Assembly (NCBI GenBank): GCA_951804985.1
Contig: OX638133.1
Location: forward strand, 53,679,622-53,743,621
Length of the DNA stretch: 64,000 nucleotides
Direction of reading: 5' to 3'
Source: Dryomyza anilis
Taxonomy: Eukaryota; Arthropoda; Insecta; Diptera; Dryomyzidae
The notes under the pieces were generated by a model, which saw only the letters and a list, made by a program, of their open reading frames with translations, made no database searches and had not been told where the DNA came from. Positions 9,956-20,979 of the stretch are shown in pieces; position 1 is the first letter of the stretch; the number at the start of each line of letters is the position of its first letter. The position numbers and the translations under genes are program-made.

Positions 9956-11481
9956 CTTCTGACGACAAAAATTTTTAAATTATATAAAATAAAATGGGAT
10001 TGGAAATTGTATGAAGTGAATAAGAAATAAAATAATACAGACGAATATAATAAAATAGTAAAATGGAAGAAAAAAAAATGAAAAGGAAAGTAATATATTT
10101 GTTTTTGCATTTTTTACATTAAATTGAAATGAACAGTATTGGTTCAATTTTGTTTTCTTGCATTGGGCCAAACCTTTGATCCCAGTTGTGCGCCCTAGTT
10201 ATCATCGCAAGGTTTGACCAGACATGGGCCAACTCTTGATTTCGTAAATGGCCCAGAGTTGAGTACTATTGGCGTAAGGCTGGGCCAACATTGGAATTTA
10301 TTAACTTGCGATGCCATATAGTTGGTTTCAACTCCACTGCAGAGTTGGAAGTAATGAAGACAAAAATTGACCAAAGATGCAAAGTATCAAGAAAATCTAC
10401 GAATTCTACTAATAATGACCTACAATTTAAAATAGTTAAAAAAAAATACCTAAATACTAAAAAAAGCCAAAATATGACAACTGTATAAAAAAAAAGTGAA
10501 ATGTCATCAAAATCCGAGCCCTGTTCATAACTATGTTTTCAATTACGACGTGAATGAAAATCTTCCGACAACGTATCGTAGTCGATTCTAACCAGAGCTC
10601 TCGATTTCTTACGAGTATTTTCGAGTAGCCCGGGTACCCGGGTAGTTCAAATACTCGAAAAACCCGGGTATTAAATGTTCGAGCTACCCGGGTAGTTTGT
10701 TCGTTCGTTTGTTCGAGCTATTCGAGTAGCTCGTTTGTTCGAGTAGCTCGATTGCTCGATCGTTGTTCGAGCTTCGAGTAGCTCGTTCGTTCGTTTGTTC
10801 GATTGACGATTGTTCATTTGATCGCTTGTTAATTTGTCTGTCCGTTCGTTTACTTGATGTGGGAGTTGGTCGGAAGTGGTTGGTAAAATGTGGGTGGACA
10901 AAAGTGGGTGTGTGGGCGTAAAGTAATAAAAAAGACCCCTTTGGGGGGACCTGGACCAATTCAAAGGGTACCATTAGCCTTCTAATGATGTCCGCTATCG
11001 ATTTCCGAAATAAAATTTTTGGGTCATAAATGGGTTTTTGACCCCCTTTTGGGGGTCATGGACCACTCCAAAGGGTACCATTAGTCTTCTAATGAGGTTC
11101 GCTATCCATTTCCGCAATAAAAAAATGTTTGGACAAAAAGTGGTTTTTGACCCCCTTTTTTTCGATCTTTTTATCACTTTCCGCCCACTTTTGCCTACCC
11201 ACCCACTTTTGTCCACCCACATTTTTCCAACCACTTCCGACCAACTCCCACATCAAGCAAACGAACGGACAGACAAATTAACAAGCGATCAAATGAACAA
11301 ACGAACGAGCTACTCGAACAACGGTCGAGCTACTCGAACAACGGACGAGCAATCGACCTACTCGAACAAACGAGCTACTCGAATAGCTCGAACAAATGAA
11401 CGAACAAATTACCCGGGTAGCTCGAACATTTAATACCCGGGTTTTTCGAGTATTTGAACAACCCGGGTATTACGAAAAACC

Positions 11482-13144
11482 GTTCATTTTTCAAGAGTTA
11501 AAAAAAAATTAAGATATTCCCCAGCCGGTGAAGTTTTTGCATTGGTTGAATATATCTGTAATTTATTTGTGCAGAAATATGTAAATAACTTTTATTTAAA
11601 TAATTTTGGTGCTATCTTTAGATATTTGTTAACATGTTATAAATAAAAATATAGTTAATTAAAGTGTGTTTTGTTTTTAATTAATTCTTTTCCCCGATGA
11701 AAAAAGTGGTGGAATTTTTTCACAATACCTATTTTCCACCAAGGGTAAAAATTCCCTGAGGAATTTTATTCACGATAAGAAAACGGGTAATTTTTCCTCC
11801 AAATGTTGTTCATGATACGTAGTTTTTTTTAGGGAAACATTTTTTCCCTTTTCGAATATTGTTCACAATACCTATTTTCCACCAAGGGTAAAAATTCCCT
11901 GAGGAATTTTATTCACGATAAGGCTGAATAATTAAAATTCCGTAGTAGAGATGGGCATGTGAGTGAGTTTTGACTCACGCTCACGAAATAATTTTTCTAA
12001 TCACGCACACTCACAACCACGTGAGCAAAATTAAGATTCAATCACGCGTGATTTCGCGTGAATCACGTTAAATCACGTTTTTTTTGCTATTGTTTTCAGA
12101 ATGCGTAAAAATACATTTGCAATGTTGGTGAGATTGATCGACCGAGCGTGGCACCTCCAATACACCTACATCTTTAAAACGCAATAATGATGTCAGGGAT
12201 TTTGATAAAATATATCTCAATTTTTAGCGGAGATAGAAATGTGAAAGACGTTCGATGTGCTGCTCATAGAGAAATATAAAAGTTGCATCAAAGAAAAGAA
12301 TTATCAATAAAAGAATGGTACGGAGTAGAATTTACCAGGGATGAATTGATATTGTGAAAAACTATTTTTGAAACGATTTTTTTGGTTACTACGTTTATAA
12401 ACACTAAATTGACATGACCCCCACAAAAATTGACTAGCCCATACTAAGTACGGGGGTTAGATCCATTGTTGGCTGAAACCTTGCATTCCTTATTCTGAGT
12501 TGAAGAAGGAATGGGTAGAAGGGTTTGATTTATTACAGTTCTGAATAGTGGGCAACGCATTCTGAGTTCAAGGAGTGGTCATACTTGTTCTATAGTTCAA
12601 CAAAAAATATAGAAAAATTAAAAGTGATATTTTTTTATTTTATGGGACCTATCATGGTTGAAGTATATACAGGTTAAGTAATCTTTAACATTCAGGCGCC
12701 ATTTACTTTTTTTTTGAAAACTGTTTGAAAGTTTCAACATTTGTTTACGAAAAATTTAAAGCAGAACATCAATGCTTTGTTTACAATTTCACAAAATTAA
12801 CAAAAACTCAAAATTTTAACATCAACAAAACTCAACATTTAAAAACGTTTTAAGATCTCCAGTACTTCAAAATGAACCATCGTGTATTTAGAATGTAAAA
12901 TATTTAATTTTTACAGTGAAATTTTAATAAAATAGTGAAAATTAAGTGCAAAAAACATAACATTTAAATAAATTTTAAAAGAACAATTAAATGTTTTATT
13001 TTCAATATTTTTTTCTTGACATTCTCAACATTCTGTATGCCAACTATCTGTCTAAATGAACTAACCTGTATATACTTCAACGATGGACCCTATAATGATT
13101 GGCGAAGCGAACGTCTTGGCGGAGCGAATGCAATTTGGTACACT
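11482..13144. repeat. 1.66-kb duplicated segment, copy 1 (inside the LINE insertion)
   Basis: Near-identical to 17363-19026. It holds a doubled ~60-bp unit (ACAATACCTATTTTCCACCA at about 11722 and 11873), a TCACG-rich patch at 11950-12080, the MITE 12652-13086 and a Harbinger-type left end at about 13087. No coding potential is seen. Confidence 0.9.
12652..13086. mobile_element. 435-bp MITE, copy A
   Basis: The ends CATGGTTGAAGTATATACAG and the complement of CTGTATATACTTCAACGATG are inverted. The same family occurs at 18534-18968 (as part of the 1.66-kb duplication) and, with its interior reversed, at 20473-20908. Confidence 0.75.
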
Positions 13145-15098
13145 GATACTGAAAGACTTCGTATACAGGCTAGGAATCGCTGTAATGCCGTGATCTCGCG
13201 CGAAAAGTTTCTTCACGAACAAAACGCGCGCAAAAAGGTCCTACTCTATCACAGGGGTAGTAAAAATTTCTGGTCATTTGTAAAAAGGGTGAAGAATCAG
13301 ACGACATCGTCTACTCCAACTCTTAGTATGAATGGCCAGACCTTCACTGACCCGGTTGATAAAGCTAATCTCTTGGCAGAATTATTTGCAAATAATTCAA
13401 CGCTCCCAGAAAGTAATCAACCACAGCCTATCGTCGATTCTGTTTCTTCTGCAATGCCGGAGATACATTTTCGAACTCGGGCAGTTAAAAAGGTTTTATA
13501 AAACCTCAACATTAACAAAGCCTCTGGGCCAGATGGCATATCTGCACATGTGTTGAAGAAGTGCGCGTCAACGCTGGCTTGTCCGTTGCGTAACCTTTTC
13601 AACATCTCCTACACGACAGGAGTTTTTCCATCTTGTTGGAAAGTTGCCAATGTCCAGCCAGTTCCGAAAAAGGGCGAGGCCACGAACCCTGCCAATTACC
13701 GACCCATTGCAATATGCTCTGCACTCTCCAAGGTAATGGAGAGCGTAATTAACTTCCACTTTGTGAACTATCTTGAGCACAACGAATTGCTCAGTGACCG
13801 ACAATACGGTTTCCGTAGGACCAGATCCACAGGTGACTTGATGGCGGTCCTCTCCGAAAAAGTGGAATAATTGTGTTCACCTTTTCGGGGAGAGCAAGGC
13901 TGTTGCTCTTGATATCTCCAAGGCTTTTGATCGAGTGTGGCATAAAGCCCTCGTTTCAAAACTAATTGCATATGGTGTTGGTGAATCTTTTACTCGATGG
14001 ATATCGAGTTTTCTCCAGGGTCGTTCAATACGAGTTGCGTTGGATGGTGTTCTTTCGGAACAACATTTCATCAATTCTGGAGTTCCGCAGGGTTCCGTCC
14101 TATCCCCGTCCCTATTTCTGGTATTTATCAATGACCTTCTGTCATTGACCCAGAACCCAATCCATTCCTTTGCAGATGATAGCAAAATTTGTCATTCATA
14201 CTCGTTCAAAAAGCGCCCAACCTCTTTGGAGATTGAGAGTAAAAGACGCACTATGAATGACACACTCAATAATGACCTTAAAACAATCTCCGATTGGGGT
14301 CTTGCAAATAGAGTTGATTTTAATGCACGCAAGACCCAATGTTGTCTGTTGTCTCACAAAAGAATGGATTCAACCCTACCTCCCCTTAATATGGGTGCTG
14401 TGGATATTGCAGAGTCAGCTGCTCTTGACGTTCTAGGCATATCAATTCAATGTGATCTCCGTTGGAATGATCACATATTTGACGTGTCGAAAGAGGCGGC
14501 CAAGTGCCTCGGTTTTTTAAAACGGTGTAAGACATACTTCACTCCAGCTGACTTGCGCACTGTCTACACCACCTATATTCGGCCTAAGATGGAATACAAT
14601 TCGCACATATGGGCAGGGGCTTCAAAATCTTCTTTGGAGTTCCTGGATCGAATCCAACAGCGTGCAATATATTTAATAGGGGATGAAAATATTTCATCCT
14701 CTATTGGTTCTCTTGAGCACCGAAGGACCGTAGGGTGTGTAAGCCTGTTCTATAGGTATTACAATGGTAAGTGTTCGAGGGAAATACATGGCCTGATTCC
14801 ACCAGGTCGTGTGTCCTCTCGTTCTACTCGGGCATCGAACCAAGCCCACCCCTTCGTAGTTCACTCGACTCTCAATAGAACCACGCATTACCGAGAGAAT
14901 TCGTTCTTCAGTCGCACGATACGTTTGTGGAACAATCTCCCTGCGTCTGTTTTCCCGACATTTTTGATATTGGCAAGTTCAAAACAAACATTCACCGACA
15001 TTACTCCATCTTTCCACCCTCCATTTAACCTATCATCCCTTCTTACGATCAACACTGTGCATTGCATGAATAGGGGGCATCCCCTGAGCGTTGGTTAA
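13145..15098 (+). pseudogene. LINE reverse transcriptase, 5' truncated and broken
   Basis: This is the C-terminal half of a non-LTR retrotransposon ORF2. RT landmarks appear in order: a finger segment (NYRPI), GFRRTRSTGD, motif A (DISKAFDRVW), motif B (GVPQGSVLSP) and the catalytic motif FADD. A C-terminal region follows with LDRIQQRA, SLFYRYYNGKCS and LWNNLPASVF. That tail is typical of CR1/Jockey-group LINEs (I superfamily), though the exact clade is not fixed. The endonuclease domain is absent because the element starts at 13145. An in-frame TAA at 13499 and a frameshift just after 13867 inactivate it. The A run at 15104-15116 is its 3' tail. Confidence 0.85.
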
Positions 15099-15836
15099 TT
15101 TGTAAAAAAAAAAAAATTACGAAAAACCCGGGTACCCGGGCACCCGGGTAATCGAGAGCTCTGATTCTAACTACGATTGAAAATTTACTTCGACGTAGTT
15201 ATGTTCCACTTCAACATAGTTATAAAAAATGTATGGAATACATACGCTATAGTCAGTTTTAATTAGTCAATCATCTTATCGTGATTCCCCTCGACGTGCA
15301 GCTCCTCTACCAAGCGTTATGGTTGGGAGTTAGGTCAATGGTGGATCCAATCCCTAAACATTTTGACACATCCTGGGGATAATTAAATAGAATAAAATAT
15401 ATAAATGACTAGAATGTATTTACTATCTTATCTTGCGAGAGCAATCGATCTCCACTTTTGTTCGTGTGGGTTTCTTCTGCAACGACTCGATACACTGCCT
15501 CATCATGAAAGTGGGGTGGAATCTACAATGCGATTTATGCTGATTGTTATTTTTTAGCATGGTACATTTTATTTGTATACTAAGAATCACTTGAAATAAA
15601 TTTTTCAAAAATATATTAATATTATTTGTTAGTTGCATGCTATAATATTTGTAACTTACTTGAGATCACGTTGATTTTTGTATAACACCGCGCAAAATAA
15701 AAAATGTTATATATTTTAATTTTTTTAATTTTATAAATTGACATATTTCTTATATACTAGGACGTAGTTATAAAACTAAAACGTAGTTACTTTTTAAGTA
15801 TTTTCAATTAACTACAATGTTTTCCTCTCGGTGTAG

Positions 15837-16267
15837 TATAGTTATTATAATAAGAATACTGTAATATTCTTCCTTCCATATTTTTCCTAATATTGTGGCT
15901 TCACTACATTGAAATTTTCAAGGTCGTGGTCATTTCATTTTTTGTGCTACCAATTAAATGCAGTTCAACAAAATTCAGGTTCTAGCATTCATTTTTCAAT
16001 AAAATTTTGAAAAACAAATTTAATTATTTATTTTTTTGATTTTTATTTGACAAAAAGCTTTTTAAATTTGGCTAATTTGGCAAACTATAAAAATACTACG
16101 AATAGTTTCGTGGAATTTGTACAGGCACATACCACATAAAATCAAAGAATACTAAAAAATATAATATTTTGAGTCACACATTTAGTCACTGCTATAAATG
16201 TATATTAAAATAAATAGTTTTAAATTTATCAATAAAATTTTCTTATAATATGATTTTTTTATTTTAG
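15837..16267. other. 3' end of the RpL19 large intron
   Basis: AT-rich DNA with a T-rich tract before the acceptor TTTTAG. No repeats were recognised. Confidence 0.6.
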
Positions 16268-16773
16268 GTCAAAATATTCGAAAACTAATCAAGGATGGTT
16301 TGATTATTAAAAAACCTGTCGTTGTCCATTCAAGGTATCGAGTACGTAAAAATACCGAAGCCCGTCGCAAAGGACGTCATTGTGGTTTCGGCAAACGCAA
16401 GGGTACAGCAAATGCACGTATGCCTACAAAATTTCTGTGGATGCAAAGACAACGTGTGCTTAGACGGCTCCTAAAAAAATATAGGGACAGTAAAAAAATT
16501 GATCGTCATCTTTATCATAATCTGTACATGAAATGCAAAGGTAATGTGTTTAAAAACAAGCGCGTTCTTATGGAATATATTCACAAGAAAAAGGCAGAAA
16601 AGCAGCGTAGTAAAATGCTGGCTGACCAAGCAGAAGCAAGAAGACAGAAGGTCAGAGAAGCTCGCAAGCGCCGTGAAGAACGCATTGCACACAAGAAGCA
16701 AGAACTTATCAATCTTCATGCTAAAGAAGATGAATTGGCCGCACAGGTTGCCGTCACCACCAGCAAAAAATAA
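16268..16773 (+). CDS. RpL19: Ribosomal protein L19 (eL19), terminal exon, residues 38-205
   Basis: The exon encodes the rest of eL19: the rRNA-binding core ([20 protein letters not shown], then [18 protein letters not shown]) and the long basic C-terminal helix rich in K, R and E. In cytosolic ribosomes that helix reaches the 40S subunit as an inter-subunit bridge. Together with codons 1-38 it gives about 205 residues, close to the roughly 200 of fly orthologs. The exon starts with the two bases that finish Arg38 and ends at TAA 16771-16773. The frame is intact. No RpL19 retrocopy was seen, so this is the functional locus. A candidate AATAAA signal follows at 16801. Confidence 0.97.
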
Positions 16774-17362
16774 AATATTTTTTCATAAATTTATTTTTGA
16801 AATAAAAAATAAAATTTCCACAGTATAAATTATTCGCGTTATATATTTTATTTGCTGGGTTGATCCATTACAATTCCAATGTTGAATTAAGATAATGGGT
16901 ACGATTTCGCTGAAATCTCTTTAGGTTTATTTATATTATTTATAAGGAACAGCAATTCCTCAGGAATTTTGTTCGAAATTCGAATGCAGTTTTACTATAT
17001 GGCCAGATTTTTTTAATGCGTTTTTTTGGTTATCTTCATCATTTCAAACAATAAAGTTGTAAAATAATAGTTCAGATATAAAATATGTATGCAAATCTTT
17101 ATTATTTGCAGTTAACTATAATTTTATGCACAAATTTCACATTTTTTTTAACGCAATAAAAGTTTAATTTGCAATTAGAACAACATCAGGCAACTCTAAA
17201 TCAGTTGTTTTGCCAAATGTCAAAACAGTGTTGTTGGATAAAATTGCGTTGTGTTGTGAAAATAAATATTGAAGTTTAAATTATGTTAAACTGCAATTAA
17301 AAGTATATAAAATTACTCTTAATTGTAGTTTTTCATTTAAGAAAATGTTGTGATTAGATTGC
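16774..17362 (+). other. RpL19 3'UTR and downstream flank
   Basis: AATAAA signals occur at 16801 and shortly after. The rest is AT-rich with no gene. The 1.66-kb repeated segment begins at 17363. Confidence 0.7.
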
Positions 17363-19026
17363 GTTCATTTTTCAAGAGTTAAAAAAAAAATTAAGATATT
17401 CCCCAGCCGGTGAAGTTTTTGCATTGGTTGAATATATCTGTAATTTATTTGTGCAGAAATATGTAAATAACTTTTATTTAAATAATTTTGGTGCTATCTT
17501 TAGATATTTGTTAACATGTTATAAATAAAAATATAGTTAATTAAAGTGTGTTTTGTTTTTAATTAATTCTTTTCCCCGATGAAAAAAGTGGTGGAATTTT
17601 TTCACAATACCTATTTTCCACCAAGGGTAAAAATTCCCTGAGGAATTTTATTCACGATAAGAAAACGGGTAATTTTTCCTCCAAATGTTGTTCATGATAC
17701 GTAGTTTTTTTTAGGGAAACATTTTTTCCCTTTTCGAATATTGTTCACAATACCTATTTTCCACCAAGGGTAAAAATTCCCTGAGGAATTTTATTCACGA
17801 TAAGGCTGAATAATTAAAATTCCGTAGTAGAGATGGGCATGTGAGTGAGTTTTGACTCACGCTCACGAAATAATTTTTCTAATCACGCACACTCACAACC
17901 ACGTGAGCAAAATTAAGATTCAATCACGCGTGATTTCGCGTGAATCACGTTAAATCACGTTTTTTTTGCTATTGTTTTCAGAATGCGTAAAAATACATTT
18001 GCAATGTTGGTGAGATTGATCGACCGAGCGTGGCACCTCCAATACACCTACATCTTTAAAACGCAATAATGATGTCAGGGATTTTGATAAAATATATCTC
18101 AATTTTTAGCGGAGATAGAAATGTGAAAGACGTTCGATGTGCTGCTCATAGAGAAATATAAAAGTTGCATCAAAGAAAAGAATTATCAATAAAAGAATGG
18201 TACGGAGTAGAATTTACCAGGGATGAATTGATATTGTGAAAAACTATTTTTGAAACGATTTTTTTGGTTACTACGTTTATAAACACTAAATTGACATGAC
18301 CCCCACAAAAATTGACTAGCCCATACTAAGTACGGGGGTTAGATCCATTGTTGGCTGAAACCTTGCATTCCTTATTCTGAGTTGAAGAAGGAATGGGTAG
18401 AAGGGTTTGATTTATTACAGTTCTGAATAGTGGGCAACGCATTCTGAGTTCAAGGAGTGGTCATACTTGTTCTATAGTTCAACAAAAAATATAGAAAAAT
18501 TAAAAGTGATATTTTTTTATTTTATGGGACCTATCATGGTTGAAGTATATACAGGTTAAGTAATCTTTAACATTCAGGCGCCATTTACTTTTTTTTTGAA
18601 AACTGTTTGAAAGTTTCAACATTTGTTTACGAAAAATTTAAAGCAAAACATCAATGCTTTGTTTACAATTTCACAAAATTAACAAAAACTCAAAATTTTA
18701 ACATCAACAAAACTCAACATTTAAAAACGTTTTAAGATCTCCAGTACTTCAAAATGAACCATCGTGTATTTAGAATGTAAAATATTTAATTTTTACAGTG
18801 AAATTTTAATAAAATAGTGAAAATTAAGTGCAAAAAACATAACATTTAAATAAATTTTAAAAGAACAATTAAATGTTTTATTTTCAATATTTTTTTCTTG
18901 ACATTCTCAACATTCTGTATGCCAACTATCTGTCTAAATGAACTAACCTGTATATACTTCAACGATGGACCCTATAATGATTGGCGAAGCGAACGTCTTG
19001 GCGGAGCGAATGCAATTTGGTACACT
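17363..19026. repeat. 1.66-kb duplicated segment, copy 2 (RpL19 3' side)
   Basis: Near-identical to 11482-13144. Here it has no flanking target duplication and no LINE attached, and it runs into the TIR element at 19021. This copy may be the source whose transcript was joined to the LINE cDNA, or a second product of the same event. Confidence 0.85.
18534..18968. mobile_element. 435-bp MITE, copy B
   Basis: Same ends as 12652-13086; part of the 1.66-kb duplication. Confidence 0.75.
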
Positions 19027-19796
19027 AAGAAAACAAAGATGATTTCCAGAAATATCACAGCAATAAATATCAAGTTATTTACAAATTATTTAAATCGTAT
19101 TTGAGACAGTCACTCAAACATCCGTCAAATACGATAAATATTGCTAGCAACCATCTTTCGAATTTACGATTATCTATAACAACCATCAATTAAACATCTG
19201 ACAAATAGGAAGATAGTTGATGAATATTTGGAAAAGGTACTCCATTAGAATTCGCAGAGTAATTTTTATTGAATTGCAAGAAAATGAATGAAATGTATTT
19301 TTATTTATTCTAGAATTAAAACAGTATCCTGGTATACATCGCCATCGTCTTTTTAAATCCTTCGAAGCCAAAATTGTAAAACGACTTGAGATTTCTTCGC
19401 AGAAGAACCAAGTCCGACCGGCGACGCTATCATCAAAGTAAACTGTGAAAAGAAATATATTCCATCACGTGTTGATAATTTAAATCACAGGATATTTTAT
19501 TTTCACCTTTACCATTAAAATGTAATATTTGAGTTGGCACATTTTTCACCATTTGATTTACTTCATTGTTGTAGATAAATCGAGCGTAAGGAAAAAGTAC
19601 GCCATTTTCCTTTTTTATGGTAGTCAAAATACCTCAATAGTTTTGCTGTAAATATCTCAATTTTCATTGCTGTTGTGGCAAACATCTCGTAACTATCTGA
19701 ATATACGTCATATTTAAAAAATATTATTAGTTTTGCTGCAACTTTATTGAAACTTATTATGTTTGAATATTTGCTACAAGGCGTTTTCTTAGTGTA
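19021..19796. mobile_element. 776-bp TIR element
   Basis: A perfect 14-bp inverted repeat, TACACTAAGAAAAC and GTTTTCTTAGTGTA, bounds it. The interior is non-coding. TACACY-starting ends with an A-rich follow-on recur in several MITEs of this window (21834, 42775, 50405, 59291). Confidence 0.6.
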
Positions 19797-19800
19797 ATAT

Positions 19801-20152
19801 AGGGCCCTATTATGATTAGCGAATGGTTTTGGCGAAGCGAACGTCCGCGAACGTAAAAAAAGGTGCAACACTCAACTAAATTTCATTCGCTTCAAGTGTC
19901 AAAATCAAGCAATTAATAGATCATGTGACGAATGGTCGAACGTATCTTAATCAATCATTTTTAAGGTTTTTTCTAATGAGTTTTTATTTGTATGCTTCTG
20001 CATTTTTGTTTATTGGGATTCTCCTGATTTTTATTTTTTTTATCTCAAATTTCGAGTTTTTTGTACTCCAACTAATAAATGAGTTAAACGTATATCATCA
20101 TTTTTTCGTTAAACATATTTATTTTGGGGAGAACTTTACTTTATAGGGCCGC
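19801..20152. mobile_element. Harbinger-type MITE relative, degenerate
   Basis: The left end, GGGCCCTATTATGATTAGCG, matches the MITE at 8772. A possible right end, TTATAGGGCC, lies at about 20152. The right half is poorly matched. Confidence 0.4.
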
Positions 20153-20154
20153 CC

Positions 20155-20440
20155 GCCCCTTTGGAACCGCCCATAAATGAAAAACCGACCGGGGTCATAA
20201 GTGGTTTTTGAATTATAACGAAGAGGGCCGGGCAAAAAAAAATTGTCACGATGCAGAAACCAGACCTTAAAAAAATAAAAAGTGACCTCAAGGTCACGTG
20301 GTACCCCTTAAAAATAAAAAAAAAACTGTTTTTTTTTGTTTAAACTCAATTCCAGAAAAGGGGGAGTGGAAAAATAAAAAATTCAAAATTGTTGATATAT
20401 ACAGTAGCATGGCCATTTATGACCTGAACATTTTTGGTAC
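20155..20440 (+). repeat. ~280-bp repeat, inverted partner of 41275-41515
   Basis: Shared stretches include AAGTGGTTTTTGAATTATAA, GACGATGCAG/CACGATGCAG, GTCACGTGGTA and GGGAGTGG. The two copies face each other across 21 kb, either as TIRs of a large interrupted element or as two independent copies. Confidence 0.65.
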
Positions 20441-20472
20441 ACTGAGGAAAAAAAGTAAAATATGAGATTGTA

Positions 20473-20908
20473 TCATGGTTGAAGTACATACAGGTTAGTT
20501 CATCTAGACAGTTAGTTGGCATACACTATGCTGAGAATGTCAATAAGAAAATTTAAAAAAATATAACAATTAATTGTCAATTCAAACTTTATTTCAAGGT
20601 TATGTTTTTTGCACTTTAATTAGGCTAATTATTAAAATTTCACATCACAAATTCCCTTTTTCACATTTGTTATATACTGCGATATTCTTCTGGAGCCCAT
20701 AGGCAGCTTGAAAATTGCCAAAATGTTGAAATTTATTTATTTTGAAATATTGAGTTTCAATTCTTTTATGAATTTGTAAACAAAGCATTGATGTTTTGTT
20801 TTAAACTTTTCGTAAACAAATGTTGAGTCTTTCAAACAGTTTTAAAAAAAAAGTAAATGGCGACTGAATTTTGAAAGACGACTTAATCTTTATATACTTC
20901 AACCATGG
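20473..20908. mobile_element. 435-bp MITE, copy C (interior reversed)
   Basis: Ends CATGGTTGAAGTACATACAG and ACTTCAACCATGG. Internal blocks (AGTAAATGGCG, TCAATAAGAAA) are in the opposite order and strand to copies A and B. Confidence 0.7.
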
Positions 20909-20979
20909 TTTGTACACACAGTGTGCAAATATAACTAAAATGTTAATCAATCCAATTAATTTTTAATTGAAACTCAGCC

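Larger units (their letters stand above)
8679..10523. mobile_element. 1,845-bp hAT-like element with 8-bp target duplication
   Basis: The termini are CAGGGCTCGGATTTTGATGA and its complement (TCATCAAAATCCGAGCCCTG), and an exact 8-bp duplication TTCATAAC flanks it (8671-8678, 10524-10531). CAGGG ends and an 8-bp duplication are hAT hallmarks. No transposase remains; the interior holds a Harbinger-type MITE and two tRNA-like segments, so it was probably mobilised in trans. Confidence 0.9.
11482..15115 (+). mobile_element. Chimeric LINE retrotransposition: 1.66-kb foreign 5' part plus truncated LINE
   Basis: A 13-bp direct repeat ATTACGAAAAACC (11469-11481 and 15116-15128) flanks the insertion, and it ends in an A run, so it entered by target-primed reverse transcription. 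Only 13145-15115 is LINE. Bases 11482-13144 match 17363-19026 almost exactly; I saw one base substitution and one A-run length difference. The two parts meet at a few shared bases (GGTACACT). One target duplication around both parts says they entered together. Confidence 0.85.
10593..15163. mobile_element. CCCGGG-rich hAT-like foldback, split by a LINE insertion
   Basis: Ends CAGAGCTCTCGATT and its complement are flanked by an exact 8-bp duplication ATTCTAAC (10585-10592, 15164-15171). Without the LINE insertion and its duplicated target the element is about 924 bp. It is nearly a palindrome: arms of CCCGGGTA, CGAGCTACTCGAA and TTCGTTCG-type words surround a central repeat with GACCCCCTTT and AAAGGGTACCATTAG. 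Open frames of 80-130 codons across it are palindrome artefacts. Confidence 0.85.
8649..15836. mobile_element. Outer TIR element carrying the four-level nest
   Basis: CTACACCGAAAGCAAAAC at 8649 pairs with the complement of GTTTTCCTCTCGGTGTAG, which ends at 15836. Subterminal words (ACGTAGTTAT and relatives) recur near both ends. Removing the two hAT-like insertions leaves roughly 0.8 kb with no coding capacity. No clean target duplication was seen. Confidence 0.6.
1461..16267 (+). other. 14.8-kb RpL19 intron filled with nested transposons
   Basis: The intron starts with GTAAGT and ends with ATTTTAG; joining its ends restores a CGT arginine codon in frame, so both splice sites are supported. 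It contains at least ten recognisable mobile-element copies, including four levels of nesting at 8649-15836. Ribosomal protein genes usually have short introns, so this size is notable for a gene that must be transcribed heavily. Confidence 0.9.

Noticed and set aside
10671..11433. Open frames of 79-131 codons
   Set aside because: They are mirror products of the CCCGGG-rich foldback palindrome, with repetitive residues and no homology.
13016..13144. Start of the LINE protein at an upstream methionine near 13016
   Set aside because: Bases before 13145 belong to the 1.66-kb repeat and a MITE, so that reading is a chance fusion.
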